Of a DNA stretch of 64,000 nucleotides, positions 9,185 to 19,964 are shown in pieces. Origin of the DNA: Hemicordylus capensis (Eukaryota; Chordata; Lepidosauria; Squamata; Cordylidae). The stretch lies in NCBI RefSeq assembly GCF_027244095.1, contig NC_069658.1, positions 115,127,501-115,191,500 of the forward strand, given 5' to 3'. Positions within the stretch are counted from its first letter, which is position 1; every line of letters starts with the position of its first letter. Made by a program: the position numbers and the translations under genes. The notes below the pieces were generated by a model that saw nothing but the letters and a program-made list of their open reading frames with translations, was not told the DNA's origin and did no database searches.

Positions 9185-10410
9185 ATAATTAGGACCTTTT
9201 GGGAGAGGCAGCCGCCTTTTCATTTCTTTTGCTGGGTACAATTTTTTTGGTTGAAAAGCATATAAATATGAATTTAATAACAGTAATAATACAGAATTGT
9301 TGTTGTTGTTGTTGCTTCAATACCTCAGAATTCACGTCAAATACATATTGGCCCTCTTCAGCTGTCCTTGAACACACTCTGGCTGCATTCACATGAAACC
9401 AGAAGTCCCTTCACCTCTTCAATTTGGTCGAGAAATAGACTTGCAGTTTCCCTCCCCAAACTCCACTTTGTACATTCAGTTTGAAGTATGGTCTGCCATC
9501 TGGACCTTCAGTTTGGTGGTGACAGCATTACGTCCAAATACTGGCACCGCAATTTCACCCTCCGGCAACTGGAGTCGAGGAAGGAAGCTCCTCCATCGCT
9601 TTGGCTGCTATTGGCTGCCAGGGCTGTCCTCCATTAAAGAAGGAAACCCTGGCAGTCATTTCTCCCTCCTCTTTGCAGTCAACAAGACTGCAGTTAGATT
9701 GCTCTCCATTTTGTACGAATGCGGATGGTGGTGTGGAACGCGGGCCCATTCTGTGTTATGTCCGAAAGCGGCCTATCATTCTGTTTCAGTTTAGGCTGAG
9801 CCAAAACTGATCCCAATTTAGTACTTCATCAGTTTCTAAAATTAGAACCCTATTTTGTTGATGCTTTGGGAACCCTAACTTTAATATACCCATCATATGA
9901 GGATGCTTTCCTTTCTTCTTGTTTTGAGCTGGAGAGAGAGGGAGGGAGGGAGGGAGAGTTGCCCAGTTGCCAAAATAACAGAGTAACTCTCCCTATAGGC
10001 TCAGATGAAAGGTGTAGCACTGCAAAATTTTGTACAAGCACCCCATTGCCTAGGTGACTCCTTATCTTGCAATAATGTGTTGCAGTACAGTAGGAAAAAC
10101 AAAATAGATCACATTATTGATGTAATATTTACAATTTAGAGACATAATAAAGATTCATTTAATATTTGGTGAGCAGTTTGTTCCCTACATCCCTTATTTC
10201 ATCCTAAATTTTCTACAGGGTGATACTTTGTCACAGCTTTAGTTTCTGTTTATTGTGGATGGGTGTGACTCACACTCGAGATGCTTGGAACAACCAACTG
10301 CTTACTAGAGTATATTGCTCCCATCAACAAGCAAGTTATGGAAACATAGGCAGAAAGCCATTTTTCCACTTTGCTCATCTCAAACAATATAAAGGTTCTT
10401 AAAGGTGCTT
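9181..10410. other. Unassigned stretch with simple repeats
   Basis: No gene or known repeat was recognised. It contains a short (TGT)n tract near 9297-9314 and a (GGGA)n-rich tract near 9931-9958. The open frames here have no recognisable domain and overlap on both strands, as expected by chance. Confidence 0.5.
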
Positions 10411-10414
10411 GAAG

Positions 10415-10416
<2 letters not shown>

Positions 10417-10484
<68 letters not shown>
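10417..10484. repeat. Composite (CT)18(AT)16 microsatellite
   Basis: CT units run from 10417 to 10452 and change directly into AT units to 10484. Compound dinucleotide tracts of this kind are frequent in reptile DNA. Confidence 0.98.
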
Positions 10485-10488
<4 letters not shown>

Positions 10489-10489
10489 C

Positions 10490-10743
10490 TCTGAACCAGG
10501 GAACCTCCTTCATGGCCTTGGAGAAGTCCCCTCCCTAGCCTCGAGGGGTAAGTAAGACAATACAATATTTTTTTAAAAAAAACTTTAAAAAAATATTGGC
10601 AAACTCCCACAAACGGCCAATGGGCATGCGGTGTTCAGTCTGATGTCAAGCCAAACTGGGGGGTCATCTCAACATCGAGCCTTCAAACTGAACTGGTTTG
10701 ACTTCAAACCGGTTGAGATTTGAACCCTGTTTGCACATCCCTA
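10490..10743. mobile_element. TAGGGATGTG-family DNA element, right-end fragment
   Basis: The segment ends TTTGCACATCCCTA at 10743 and contains palindromic GGTTTGA/TCAAACC motifs (AACTGGTTTGACTTC, AAACCGGTTGAG). The same ending occurs at 13492, 55382 and, diverged, 61482. The left end is missing. The right end abuts L2 sequence at 10744 without a gap, so the element probably inserted into that L2. Confidence 0.6.
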
Positions 10744-11345
10744 CCTTTTACCAGGTACAGCTGATATGTCAGCTCCCTATGGGGAGAAGTCAGACCTGAC
10801 TCAGTCACTCATGCTTTGGTAATATCCATATTGGATTACTGCAATGCACTCTACATGGGGGTGTCCTTGAATATGGTTCGGAAACTTTAGCTGGTCCAGA
10901 ATGTTGCTGCAAGGATTTTTGTGGACGCAAGTCGCTTCATGGGTATCACACACCCATCCTGCAGCAGTTTCATTGGTTACCTGTTCACTTCCAGGCTAGA
11001 TTCAAGGTGCTGGTCTTGAGCTTTAAGGTTCTACATGGCTTGTGGCCAGGGTACCTGTCAGACTGCATTTGCCCATATGAACCTGCCAGGGCCCTCCACT
11101 CATCATCTCAGGCCCTGCTCATGGTCCCGCCACTAACAGAGATCTGGTTGGTGGGGTAAAGAGACAGGACTTTTTCTCTTTTGGCCCCTCGGCTTTCCAG
11201 CGCTCTCCCTGAAGAGCTTTGTCATGCTTCCTCCCTTAGTGCTTTTAAAAAACAACTAAAAACAGATCTTTTTAAAGAGGCTTTTAAATGTTCCATCTTT
11301 GATTATATCTGTAGTTTTTACAATTCTCAATTTTTAGCTTTTTAA
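10744..11345 (+). mobile_element. L2-clade LINE, 3' part of ORF2
   Basis: Translated pieces match the C-terminal third of L2 ORF2. These include TSVTHALVISRLDYCNALYMG-like near 10805-10860, FRKL..VQNVAARI near 10880-10915, HPSCSSFIGYLFTSRLDSRC in another frame, and ADRAFS/FPALP-like sequence near 11160-11220. The final AKTTKNRSF-type segment before AT-rich sequence marks the ORF end. The copy is broken by several frame changes and stops. Confidence 0.8.
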
Positions 11346-11349
11346 AATA

Positions 11350-11645
11350 ACTTTTAATTTGGAACAGCAACCATAATTCTGATTGTGGTTTTAGCCTGGA
11401 CAGCATGCAAACCATATTCAGAAATATCAGTGGTTACAATAGTGTGCCTGTTGGTGTCAAAATAAAGCGGGCTTTCATCAATAGCGGACTTGATAGTATG
11501 AAACCTAGTCTTGCAGGATGCATCCCAGTTAAATGCTACAGTCCTTTTAAAGAGAGGATGCAATGGAACAATGTCAGAGGCAAATTGTCTAATAAATTTA
11601 GAGTAATACTCACAGAGTTCTAAAAATTATTCAAGTGCATTCTTG
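11350..11645 (-). mobile_element. Ty3/gypsy fossil fragment: RT end and RNase H start
   Basis: The minus-strand frame at 11354-11563 reads LFKRTVAFNWDASCKTRF, then a YFDTNRHTIVTTD..EYGL block. This is the junction between Ty3/gypsy reverse transcriptase and its RNase H. Only this short piece of the pol gene is present, and it is broken. No LTR is attached. The gypsy pieces at 13493 and 18530 look like the same lineage but have a different strand or order. Confidence 0.75.
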
Positions 11646-11647
11646 TT

Positions 11648-12305
11648 GTGTGGCTCTTGGGCTTCCCAATAATTTTCACCAAGTCAGTTTTGGGATGTAT
11701 GCCACTCTGCTATATTGTGTCTCCAAAGCTCTCTGGGAGACACATTGCTATCCTGTTATATGTGGATAATGCAGCTATCCTCTCAAGGACCCCCATTGGC
11801 TTTAGAATAGCACCGAGGGCCCTGATGCTGCACTGCAGGGAGGACTGCCTAGAAATCAAGTATAACAAAACTAAAATCATGGCCTTCACCAGGAGGCCCA
11901 AAATCCATTTTGGGCGGATTGAAGGGCATAAGATTGAGCAAGTTTCACACTTCAAATACTTAGGGATATTTTTTCATTCTGGTGGCTCTAGGAAAGCTCA
12001 TGGGGAACATGTGGCTCTTAATGCTCAGAGAAGCTCCTCTGACATTCTCAAATTCCTGAGGATGAAAGGAGATCATTATGTACCGGCAGGTCTTGAACTG
12101 TTCATAGCCAAGCCACTAGCTCAGGTCCTCTATGGTGCCCAACTTGGCCCCTTTCCCAGCTTTGTGACTCTGGAACTTGTACAATCTAAATTCCTGCAGG
12201 CAGCACTTCAAGTACCAAGATGTGTCTCCAGTGACACTCTATGCCTGGAGACAGGCCTGATCAATCTGGAGGTTAGGATGCGGATGGCCATCCTCTGCTA
12301 CTTCT
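11648..12305 (+). mobile_element. Non-LTR retrotransposon RT fragment, clade not placed
   Basis: A 243-codon frame carries the RT catalytic region HIAILLYVDNAAILS (normally VDDA), then KTKIMAFTRRPKIHF, VSHFKYLGIFF and a long C-terminal stretch with VLYGAQLGPFPSFVTLELVQSKFLQAALQVPR. The order of YLG-box and QSKFLR-type motif is that of the RT thumb region of non-LTR retrotransposons. The family is seen in other reptile genomes, but I cannot place it in a clade. The second catalytic Asp is replaced by Asn. The fragment is cut off at 12305, where a palindromic DNA repeat starts. Confidence 0.75.
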
Positions 12306-12660
12306 TATACCAAAGAATCTACACTCAGAACACCTCAGAAACAACAAAACCCACTACCCCATGGGTTAGCAACCCATAGGGGTGGTTGGCACCCTCGCTC
12401 TGGGCCACCCCAACACCCCCCAAGTGCAGTTATGGGGGTGATGAAACCTTCCCTATGGAGGAAAAACCTTAAAGCCACTTGTGGGGTGCTGGGGTGGCTC
12501 AGAGTGAGTGGTGGTGTAGTGCACAGAGGGTGCTAACCACCCCCATGGGTTGCTAACCCATGGGGTACTGGGTTTTGTTGTTTCGGAAGTGTTCTGAGTG
12601 TAGATTCTTTGGTAGCATATAAGATTTTCAATGACAAACCATGAATCCACTCTCATTGCT
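12306..12660. repeat. Palindromic repeat module, copy 1
   Basis: The segment beginning AATCTACACTCAGAACACC at about 12313 returns inverted near 12590-12607. In between, GGGTTAGCAACCCAT has its own mirror partner near 12544-12562. Both strands therefore encode the same chance peptide starting RIYTQNTSE. The same module in the opposite nesting order lies at 60580-60900. It belongs to the TAGGGATGTG-family DNA element. Confidence 0.7.
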
Positions 12661-13020
12661 AATCTTAAAGACACATAAACTTCAAAAATCACTTAAAAAT
12701 CAGTCCTTTACCCAATTCCTTTCAAATAATTCTGATAGCTTCCTTGCCCCCTTTGGGCACTACCACCCACCACACTCCGCTCTAGGCCACCCCTTTGCCC
12801 CCGACGTGAAGCTATACATTTGCTGACACTTCCATGCTTCTTTATGGAGAAAAACCTTAAAGACGTGTAAACTTCAAAAATCACTTAAAAACCAGTCATT
12901 TGCCCAATTCCTTTCAAATAATTCTGATAGCTTCCTGGCCCCCCTTGGGCACCACCCACCACAATCCACAATCCCTTTCCCCCCGATGTGAAGCTATACA
13001 TTTGCTGCAATCCTCATTAT
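12661..13020 (+). repeat. Two tandem units of about 192 bp
   Basis: TTCAAAAATCACTTAAAAA at 12681 recurs at 12873, followed in both by CAATTCCTTTCAAATAATTC, the GATAGCTTCC block and GAAGCTATACATTTGCTG. The period is about 192 bp. A third diverged unit continues to about 13200. Homologous units with a period of about 198 bp are found at 60925-61290. Confidence 0.75.
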
Positions 13021-13492
13021 TCGCTATGAGAAATTCAAAAATATTTTTAAAATTCACCAATAATCAGAGGAGTGTCCGATTGCCTTGGGGTTTTGTGAGT
13101 GGTAGCTGACCCTGGGTGCCTACTACCCACCCCACATTTGTGTCCCTAGGTGCTCCAAAATAGGGTATAATGGGCTGGTTCACATCCCATTATACCCTCT
13201 GAGAAAAAATATAAATAAATTTCAAAAATTCATAAAAAATCGAACGAGTGTCCAATTACTTTGGGGTTTTGGTGGCAGGTACCCACGGTGCCAGATACCA
13301 CCCCACCCACTTTTGGAGGTTTGAACCAGTTCAAACTGGTTCAAACCAGTTCGAATCAAACCACCCCCAGTTTGGTTCGAATTCGAGCCTGCAGCTCGAA
13401 CCTGATGGCTGGGTTTGGTTTGAATTTGAACCATTGAACCACCCTGGTTTGAATTCAAACCGTCCGAGTTCAAACCGGTTCGCACATCCCTA
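13021..13492. mobile_element. TAGGGATGTG-family DNA element, right end
   Basis: The right half contains dense inverted GGTTTGAA/TTCAAACC motifs (13318-13475) and ends GGTTCGCACATCCCTA at 13492. The whole 12306-13492 stretch aligns with the right third of the 3.1-kb element at 58365-61482. The left terminus is missing. Directly right of the end, a gypsy fossil continues, so the element landed within it. Confidence 0.65.
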
Positions 13493-13715
13493 TTGTGGGG
13501 CAGAAAATTCACTTCATGGTCAGACCATAAACCCTTATCTACTTTATTTACCTCTCAGGGATCGAGTCAAGCAACTCCAAGGATAGCCGAACAGATTTCC
13601 ACACTTATGTTCTTTGATTTCCAGGTGGAACGTCTTCCAGGTCTTCAGAATACAACTGCAGATTTCCAAAGCCAAGAGGAGTTTGGAAACAAAGGGGATG
13701 AAGGAGTAGTAATTT
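13493..13715 (+). mobile_element. Ty3/gypsy fossil fragment: RNase H part
   Basis: Plus-strand frames give WGRKFTSWSDHKPL, then ISTLMFFDFQVERLPGLQNTTADF. These are the conserved end of Ty3/gypsy RNase H (TDHKPL and LPGxxNxxADxLSR blocks). It is a short broken fossil with no LTR. It is bordered on the left by a DNA element and on the right by the tail of an inverted L2. Confidence 0.8.
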
Positions 13716-13721
13716 TATTTT

Positions 13722-14937
13722 ATCTTTCCATCCATCCATCTATCTATCATATTTTTGTACCACCTGGTATGTACATCTCTAGGTAGTATACAAAATTTAA
13801 AACAATATTTAAAAATTGGCACAGATTAAAATACAAAACAATTAAAACAGTAGCATAAAAACAAAAATTTAAAAAGTAACATAAAACAACAATTAAAACA
13901 AATTATTAAGATTAGTTCTAATTAAAAGCCTGTGAGAATGGGTGAGTGTTAAAGGTCTTCCTGAAAACGAACAGAGAAGGGGATGCTCTTATTTCAGCAG
14001 GGACAATATTCCAAAGCCCCGGGGCAGCTAAAGAGAAAGCCCGGTCTTGGGTTGCCACCAAACGAACCGGTGGCAACCATAAGCAGACCTCTCCAGAAGA
14101 TCGTAACAGTTGACAGGGTTCATGACAAAAGAGGTGCTCTTTTAAATAGCCTGGACCTAAGCCGTTAAGGGCTTTATAGGTAATAACTAGCACATATGTT
14201 TTCACCCAGAAACATATCAGCAGTCAGTGCAGTTCCCTTGAAACCTGTTTTATGTGGTCCCTTCAAGTTGTCCAGAGACCAATCTGGCTGCTGCATTCTG
14301 TACCAATTGTAGTTTCTGGACTATGTACAAAGGCAGCCCCTCATAGAGCGCTTTACAAAGTCAAGCCTGGAGGTTACCAGCACATGTACCACTGTTTTAA
14401 GGTCATTCACCTCCAGAAATGGACATAGCTGTTGTATCAGCCGAAGCTGATAAAAAGCACTCCTGGCCACTGCCTCAACCTGAGAAATCAGGGAGAGATT
14501 TGGGTCCAGGAGCACTCCCAAGCTACATACTGATCTTTCAGGGGGAATATAACCCCATCCAGAACATGCAGATCTAAACCATCTCTCAGGACTTGACCCC
14601 CCACAGTCAGTACCTCTGTCTTATTAGGATTCATCTTCAGTTTGTTATCCCTCCTCCAGCCCATTGCCAGCCCAAGCAGGCATTTAGATAAGATATACCG
14701 TTTCCTGATGAGGATGACATGGAGAAATAGATCTGAGTGTATCAGCATATTGATAACACCAGCACCAAACCTCCTGGTAATCTCTCCCAGTGGTTTTATG
14801 TAGGTGTTAAAAAGCACTGGAGCCTTGTAAAACTCTACACTTTTATTCTTACTTTGCAGAACAACAATCTCCAAGTGACACCATCTGTAATCTACCAGAG
14901 AGGTAGGAACGGAATCACTGTATAACAGTGCCACCAT
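13722..14937 (-). mobile_element. L2-clade LINE, 3' half of ORF2 and 3' UTR
   Basis: The minus-strand frames read, from right to left: VLFNTYIKPLGEI (RT), NKLKMNPNKTEVL, LLDPNLSLISQVEAVARSAFYQLRLIQQL, VVHVLVTSRLDF, TYKALNGLGPGY and a final ESPSLFVFRKTF-type block at 13918-14205. This is the L2 order. The 3' UTR runs to about 13722 and ends in (CCAT)/(CTAT) repeats. R4 copy 1 begins directly at its 5' side (14938). The same subfamily is present at 35950-36680. Confidence 0.85.
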
Positions 14938-16714
14938 AATCCAATGGATTATAATAAAAAAGCAGCCTGGGTGAAAGAGGTCAAAAAATGTAACCAACAA
15001 ATGCAAGATCTAATAATAACGCCAGAATTAATAAGCGAAAGGGCAAAGAAAATAAAAAACTTGGACTGTGACAGGCAATGATGAACTGCCTGGCTTTTGG
15101 CTTAATCACCTAACAAGCCTTCATAAAGAACTATCAAAACAGTTCAATCATATTTTGCAAGGAGGTGATATTGAACAATGGCTAACAACTGGGAAAACCC
15201 ATCTCATAATGAAAGACCCAGCAAAAGGTGCACTTCCAAGTCATTATAGACCAATAACCTGCCTGGCAACCATGTTCAATTTATTAACTCGAATAATAGC
15301 AGATGAAGTGATGCAACACTTATGAACTAACAAACAACTTCCAGTTGAACAGAAAGGATATTGCCTGAAAACCAGAGGCACAAAAGACCAGCTGCCAATT
15401 GACAAAATGATTTTAGAAAATTGCAAGAGAAGAAAAACAAATCTAAGTGTTGCATGGATTGACTACAAGAAAGCCTTTGACTCATTGCCTCACACATGGA
15501 TACTAATATGTTTAGAAACAACTGGTGTCAGCAAAAACATTCAGACATTTATTTAAAAAGCAATGAGTATGTGGAGCACACAGTTAACAATCAATGGCGA
15601 GACACTTGGACAGGTAAGCATTAGAAGAGGCATTTTCCAAGGGGACTCACTATCCCCTCTGTTCTTTGTAATCGCCATGACCCCACTTTCATAAATACTA
15701 AACAAAACAGGCCCTGGATACCAAACATCTAAAACATCAAGTCAAATCAACCATCTGCTGTACATGGATGATCTGAAGTTGAATGGAAAGTCGCAGCCAG
15801 AAATCGAATCACTGCTAAACACTGTCCGTATATTCAGTAGCGATATAGCAATGGAGTTTGGACTAGACAATTGTGCTGCATTAATAATGAACAGGGGGAA
15901 AATAAGAAAAACAGAAGGAATAGAACTGCCCAATGGAAGCAACATCAAGAACCTGGAAGAGAAAGAACATTACAAATACTTGGGCATTTTCCAGGCTGAA
16001 AACATTGCACACACTGAAGTTAAAAGAAATATTCGAAGTGAATGCATCAGGAGTGTTAGAAAAATCCTCAAGTCCAAACTCAATGGCGGGAACACCATAC
16101 AAGCCATAAACACCTGAGCTGTACCTGTTATCAGATACACTGCAGGAATAATAGACTGGACCCAGGCAGAGATAAAGATGCTAAATCGTAAGACCAGGAA
16201 AATAATGACCATCAATCATGCTCTGCATGACCTCTGACTACAAACAGACAAACATCTGCCACACAATACACCAGATATAACTGTAGTTGAGAAGAAAGAA
16301 AAACAAGTCAAAATAATCAACATAGCAATACCAGGGGATAGCAGAACAGAAGAAAAAAATAGAAAAAAATCACAAAATACAAAGATCTACAAATTGAAAT
16401 TGAAACGCTGTGGCAGATAAAGACCCAAATAATCCCAGTGGTAATTGGCACCCTAGGTGCAATTCCATAGGACCTTGAAGAGCACCTCAACACCATAGGG
16501 GCCACAGAAATCACCATCAGCCAATTACAAAAAGCAACTTTACTGGGAACAGCCTATATTCTGCGACAATATCTATACTAACAGCAACAACATTGACAAT
16601 AAAACTCAGCCATCCCAGGTCTTTGGGAAGGACTTGATGTCTGGATAAAACAAACCAGTAAATAAAACCTGTCTGACCGCATAAATAAATAACAACAACA
16701 AGAATAACAACAAC
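14938..16714 (+). mobile_element. R4/Dong-clade LINE, copy 1, internally deleted
   Basis: Homologous to copy 2 at 25836-28215. It includes the RT blocks [53 protein letters not shown] and LLYMDDLKLNGKS (YMDD where most LINEs have YADD). At 16228 the sequence jumps from the RT C-terminus to the endonuclease region. About 625 bp are missing, corresponding to 27123-27748, which includes the CCHC finger. The 3' end has the same PVVIGTLGAIP-like tail segment and finishes in (AAT)/(AAC) repeats. There are several stops and frame changes. Confidence 0.85.
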
Positions 16715-18110
16715 TTGAAAGCTGCTCTTTCATCCAGAAGTGCTTTTGAAGTCAGCTGTCAGATGTTAACTGTATTACACATTGCTGGGAGTGGGGGGCG
16801 CCAATGCGCCAATGAAAAAGGGGCAGATGAAGCCCCTTATCTTTCATGAGCATTCCCTTAGCTCCTGTTTTTAAAAAGCTGAAGGGGAATAATGATTTGG
16901 CTAAAGTTGGGTTGACTCAAGATATGGGGCTCATGGATTTAATTATGAACCTCCAACTTTCACAATTTGACTAGTAGTGGGAACACTGACTATTGAACTT
17001 TTTAGCACCGCTGTTCTTTAAATCTAGCCAAGACAAATTATATCTAGGCTGAGTTTGCAATAGCGGAAATATTTTAGTGTACAATTCCTTTGATAGTTAG
17101 ATTACACTCTTCTCAGTGTAAATGTAATTTGAGAGCCTTGATTCTTGTTTTTAGTAAGTGTTGTGACTTGAAGATGAAAATATGCCATACTGGCTTGTTG
17201 TTTCTGCTCAGAAAAGACATCGATATGTCACTATCTAGGAAGAAGAAAATGTTTCATCATTTCCATTAAACTCTAAGGACTTTACAAGATCTGCTGTGTT
17301 TACAAAGTTTGAAGTACTTTTTGTTCAATAACTGTGTACAATTTCAGAATAAGAGTAGCTTTGGGTCCTATATTTTAAAAAGATGTAGCACTGAAGTACT
17401 TTTGTAACAGAATACATAGTTTTGTTTCAGATTATGTGAGAGCTTTTTTGTTGAGCATTAGGTAAAGAAACTATCTTGAGAGGAGATGATAATAAGTATC
17501 TGTTATGAGAGAATTCATTCTGCATAGAACCCAACAATGTTGATGTCACCTCTCTGTATTGTGACAAGAATGACTTTGAACTGTACACTTGGGAATGAAA
17601 TCTGAGTGGTGACTAGAAAGCGACTATTCTGGCTTTTAATAGGAGTTTAGCTGGGGATGCTCATGTCAAGTTGAGTTCCTTTCCCATGAAGCAGCTATTG
17701 AATCTGCTCTTTTGTGCTGTGGTATTCATTAGACATCCTTTTCATCTAATGATGCTGCTACACTGCCTGTAAGTGGACCAGTGCTAGATCAAAATGTCAT
17801 GGTATCTCCCATTAGTGATGCCTTAGTTCTGTATTTTTAGCTCAATATGTGATCTGTCATACCAGTCAAACAAATGGTGAACATCAGGACCAGGGAATTT
17901 GTACCAATGTAATGTTGAGAGCCATGTGCTGCTGTAACAAATGACCCAGCCCAGGACATACCAGAAGCTGTGTTGTATTGAGTCAGACCATTGGTCCTGT
18001 TGTTGTTGTTGTTTGCCATGATGCTCAGTCTATATCAGGTACGGTGAGAGACTGAGGAAGTTAAGATGTTGTATTGGTGAGGACTGTAAGGCACATATGC
18101 AGTGCATTTG
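16715..18110. other. Unassigned stretch
   Basis: No gene or repeat was recognised. AT-rich, low CpG, with only short open frames lacking domain signatures. Confidence 0.55.
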
Positions 18111-18117
18111 CTCATAA

Positions 18118-18210
18118 TCTATTACTACTACCATTTATATACCACTTTTCAACAAAAGTTCTCAGTGGTTTACATAGAATGAATGAACAACAATGCAATA
18201 TATAACTTCT
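18118..18210 (-). repeat. SINE-like tail repeat (family B), short copy
   Basis: ATACCACTTTTCAACAAAAGTTCTCAGTGGTTTACATAG is the reverse complement of the tail TATGTAAACCGCTTTG...GTTGAAAAGCGGTATATAAAT seen at the end of the repeat at 54200-54490. Only the tail is kept. Confidence 0.6.
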
Positions 18211-18327
18211 TCCCTCATAAACACATGGGAATCTTATGTAGGTTTAACTAAGACTTTATTCAGAAACAACTCCATTCCCCCCCCCTCTTTTTTCTTTCTA
18301 ACTCTATCCACCACACTCTCTCTACAG

Positions 18328-18413
18328 CAGTGGTTCTTAACATGGGGTACACCAGATGTTGCTGGACTACAACTCCCAGCAAAATCTGGCAGATCCTATA
18401 TTAAGAACCACTG
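18328..18413. mobile_element. hAT-like MITE of 86 bp
   Basis: The ends are CAGTGGTTCTTAA and TTAAGAACCACTG, perfectly inverted over 12-13 bases. The flanks CTCTACAG (18320-18327) and CTCGACAG (18414-18421) match at 7 of 8 bases, consistent with a hAT 8-bp target duplication aged by one substitution. The interior ACTACAACTCCCAGCA is a motif common in amniote hAT MITEs. It has no coding capacity. Confidence 0.85.
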
Positions 18414-18529
18414 CTCGACAGGATCCCCACTGGGACAAACCTCCAAACAACAAAACACAAAGGATTACCAGATAAAATACCACTTCCTTTTAAAACAACC
18501 CAAACTGAATTGATTTAAAATTCAGGGAC

Positions 18530-19925
18530 AAAGTCTTGAAGTCTTTTAGGTGGTTGTCCATCACATATACTGCTACCAATTTTTTGTGTTCTCTGGCATT
18601 AGTGATGTTGTTCCTGGTACTGATGATTGTACATCACATTCATCAGCCTCATCTGTGAGTCAAAACTGGAGGCAAGATCAAATTCTTTTTCAGTTCCTCT
18701 CTTGAGATCAGACTCCCTTCTCTTGTCTCATAATACATGCTGGAAAGTCTCAAAATGTTCAGTTTCTTTCCATCATCCAGTATGACAGAATCCCCTTAGA
18801 TTTTGATTATTTGTTTTGGTTCAGAATATTAGCAACATCCCTTTCTCACTTCATAAGGCAGCCATACTAAAAAAAAAATCTCCCACCTGAAATGTTAGCT
18901 GTTTCACACCCCATTTCTGGTCTACATAAAATGTATATTGTAAATTGTTGCTTCACTCTTACCCAGTGATGAATCCCTACATACTCAAGGTAAGATGGCA
19001 TGGAAAGTCCTATCAGTTGTTGCCATTGGGGAAGTTTGGTTGTAGCTTTGCATCCTTTCCAGTTCAAAAGGTGATTTTCTTGTAGAATGAGGCGTAGTTG
19101 GATAAGCAAATAGAGATTCATAGATTACCTCTTTTCAGGGTTGTTTTTGCATAGTAGCCAGGCATAAACTTTCTTTCACTAATCTGTTCATTCTTTCTGC
19201 TAATCCATTCCCTTGAGAATTGTACAAGGAAATAGTCTTGTGTTTTATCCCATGGTTATGCAATATTGCTCTATTTCAAATGAGATACGCTGTGTCCTAC
19301 AGCCAGTCACTAGTTCTTCAGAGGGACCTTCCCTCACAAAAACTGTAGCCATGAACTGGATCACCTTATTTGTAATAATGTTGTCAACAAATGAAACTTC
19401 TGGCCACCTGGAACAGTAATCCACCATCACTATAACAAATCTTTGTTTCATGGGCTGGTTATCAAAAGGCCCCATTATATACAGAGCACATTTTCCCCAG
19501 GGACCACTACAATACTACTGGAGTCAAGAGTAGAATTGCTGTGAATTGTCAGATACAGCACAAGCCATACAGTGCCAGATTACATTTTCAATGTGTTTTG
19601 TCCATATCTGGCCATCAACACCTTTCTCTGATTCCCCTTTTAGTCAAGCTCCTGGCCACTGACCTTCATGGACAATTTTGATCACTTTTGTTTGCAGGGA
19701 GTTGGCACCACCAAATGATCAGTTCTCAGCACCAGTTTATTGAGAATAACAGTTCACTCGCTACATGCATGTTTGGATGAAGATGTTCAGGTAACTTGTT
19801 TTTGCATGAGCATCCATTAGTTATGTAGGATTTAAGTTCTGTAAGCACTTAATCAGCACTGAGGGCCACTTTTCATTCAGATCTGATCACTCCATGCCTG
19901 GGTGAAGCTATTTATGCAATAAATT
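18530..19925 (-). mobile_element. Ty3/gypsy fossil: integrase region
   Basis: The minus-strand frame at 19245-19475 reads RFVIVMVDYCSRWPEVSF, then ITNKVIQFMATVFVREG. This is the start of the integrase catalytic core (first Asp block) of Ty3/gypsy. Pieces on the right (19560-19900) fit the preceding linker and HHCC zinc part, and pieces on the left (18540-19240) fit the rest of the core and the C-terminus. The copy has several breaks and no visible LTR. It is similar in lineage to the fragments at 11350 and 13493. Confidence 0.8.
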
Positions 19926-19964
19926 ATTAATGTAGGCAATTAACCAACAGTCATTCTTTGTGAC

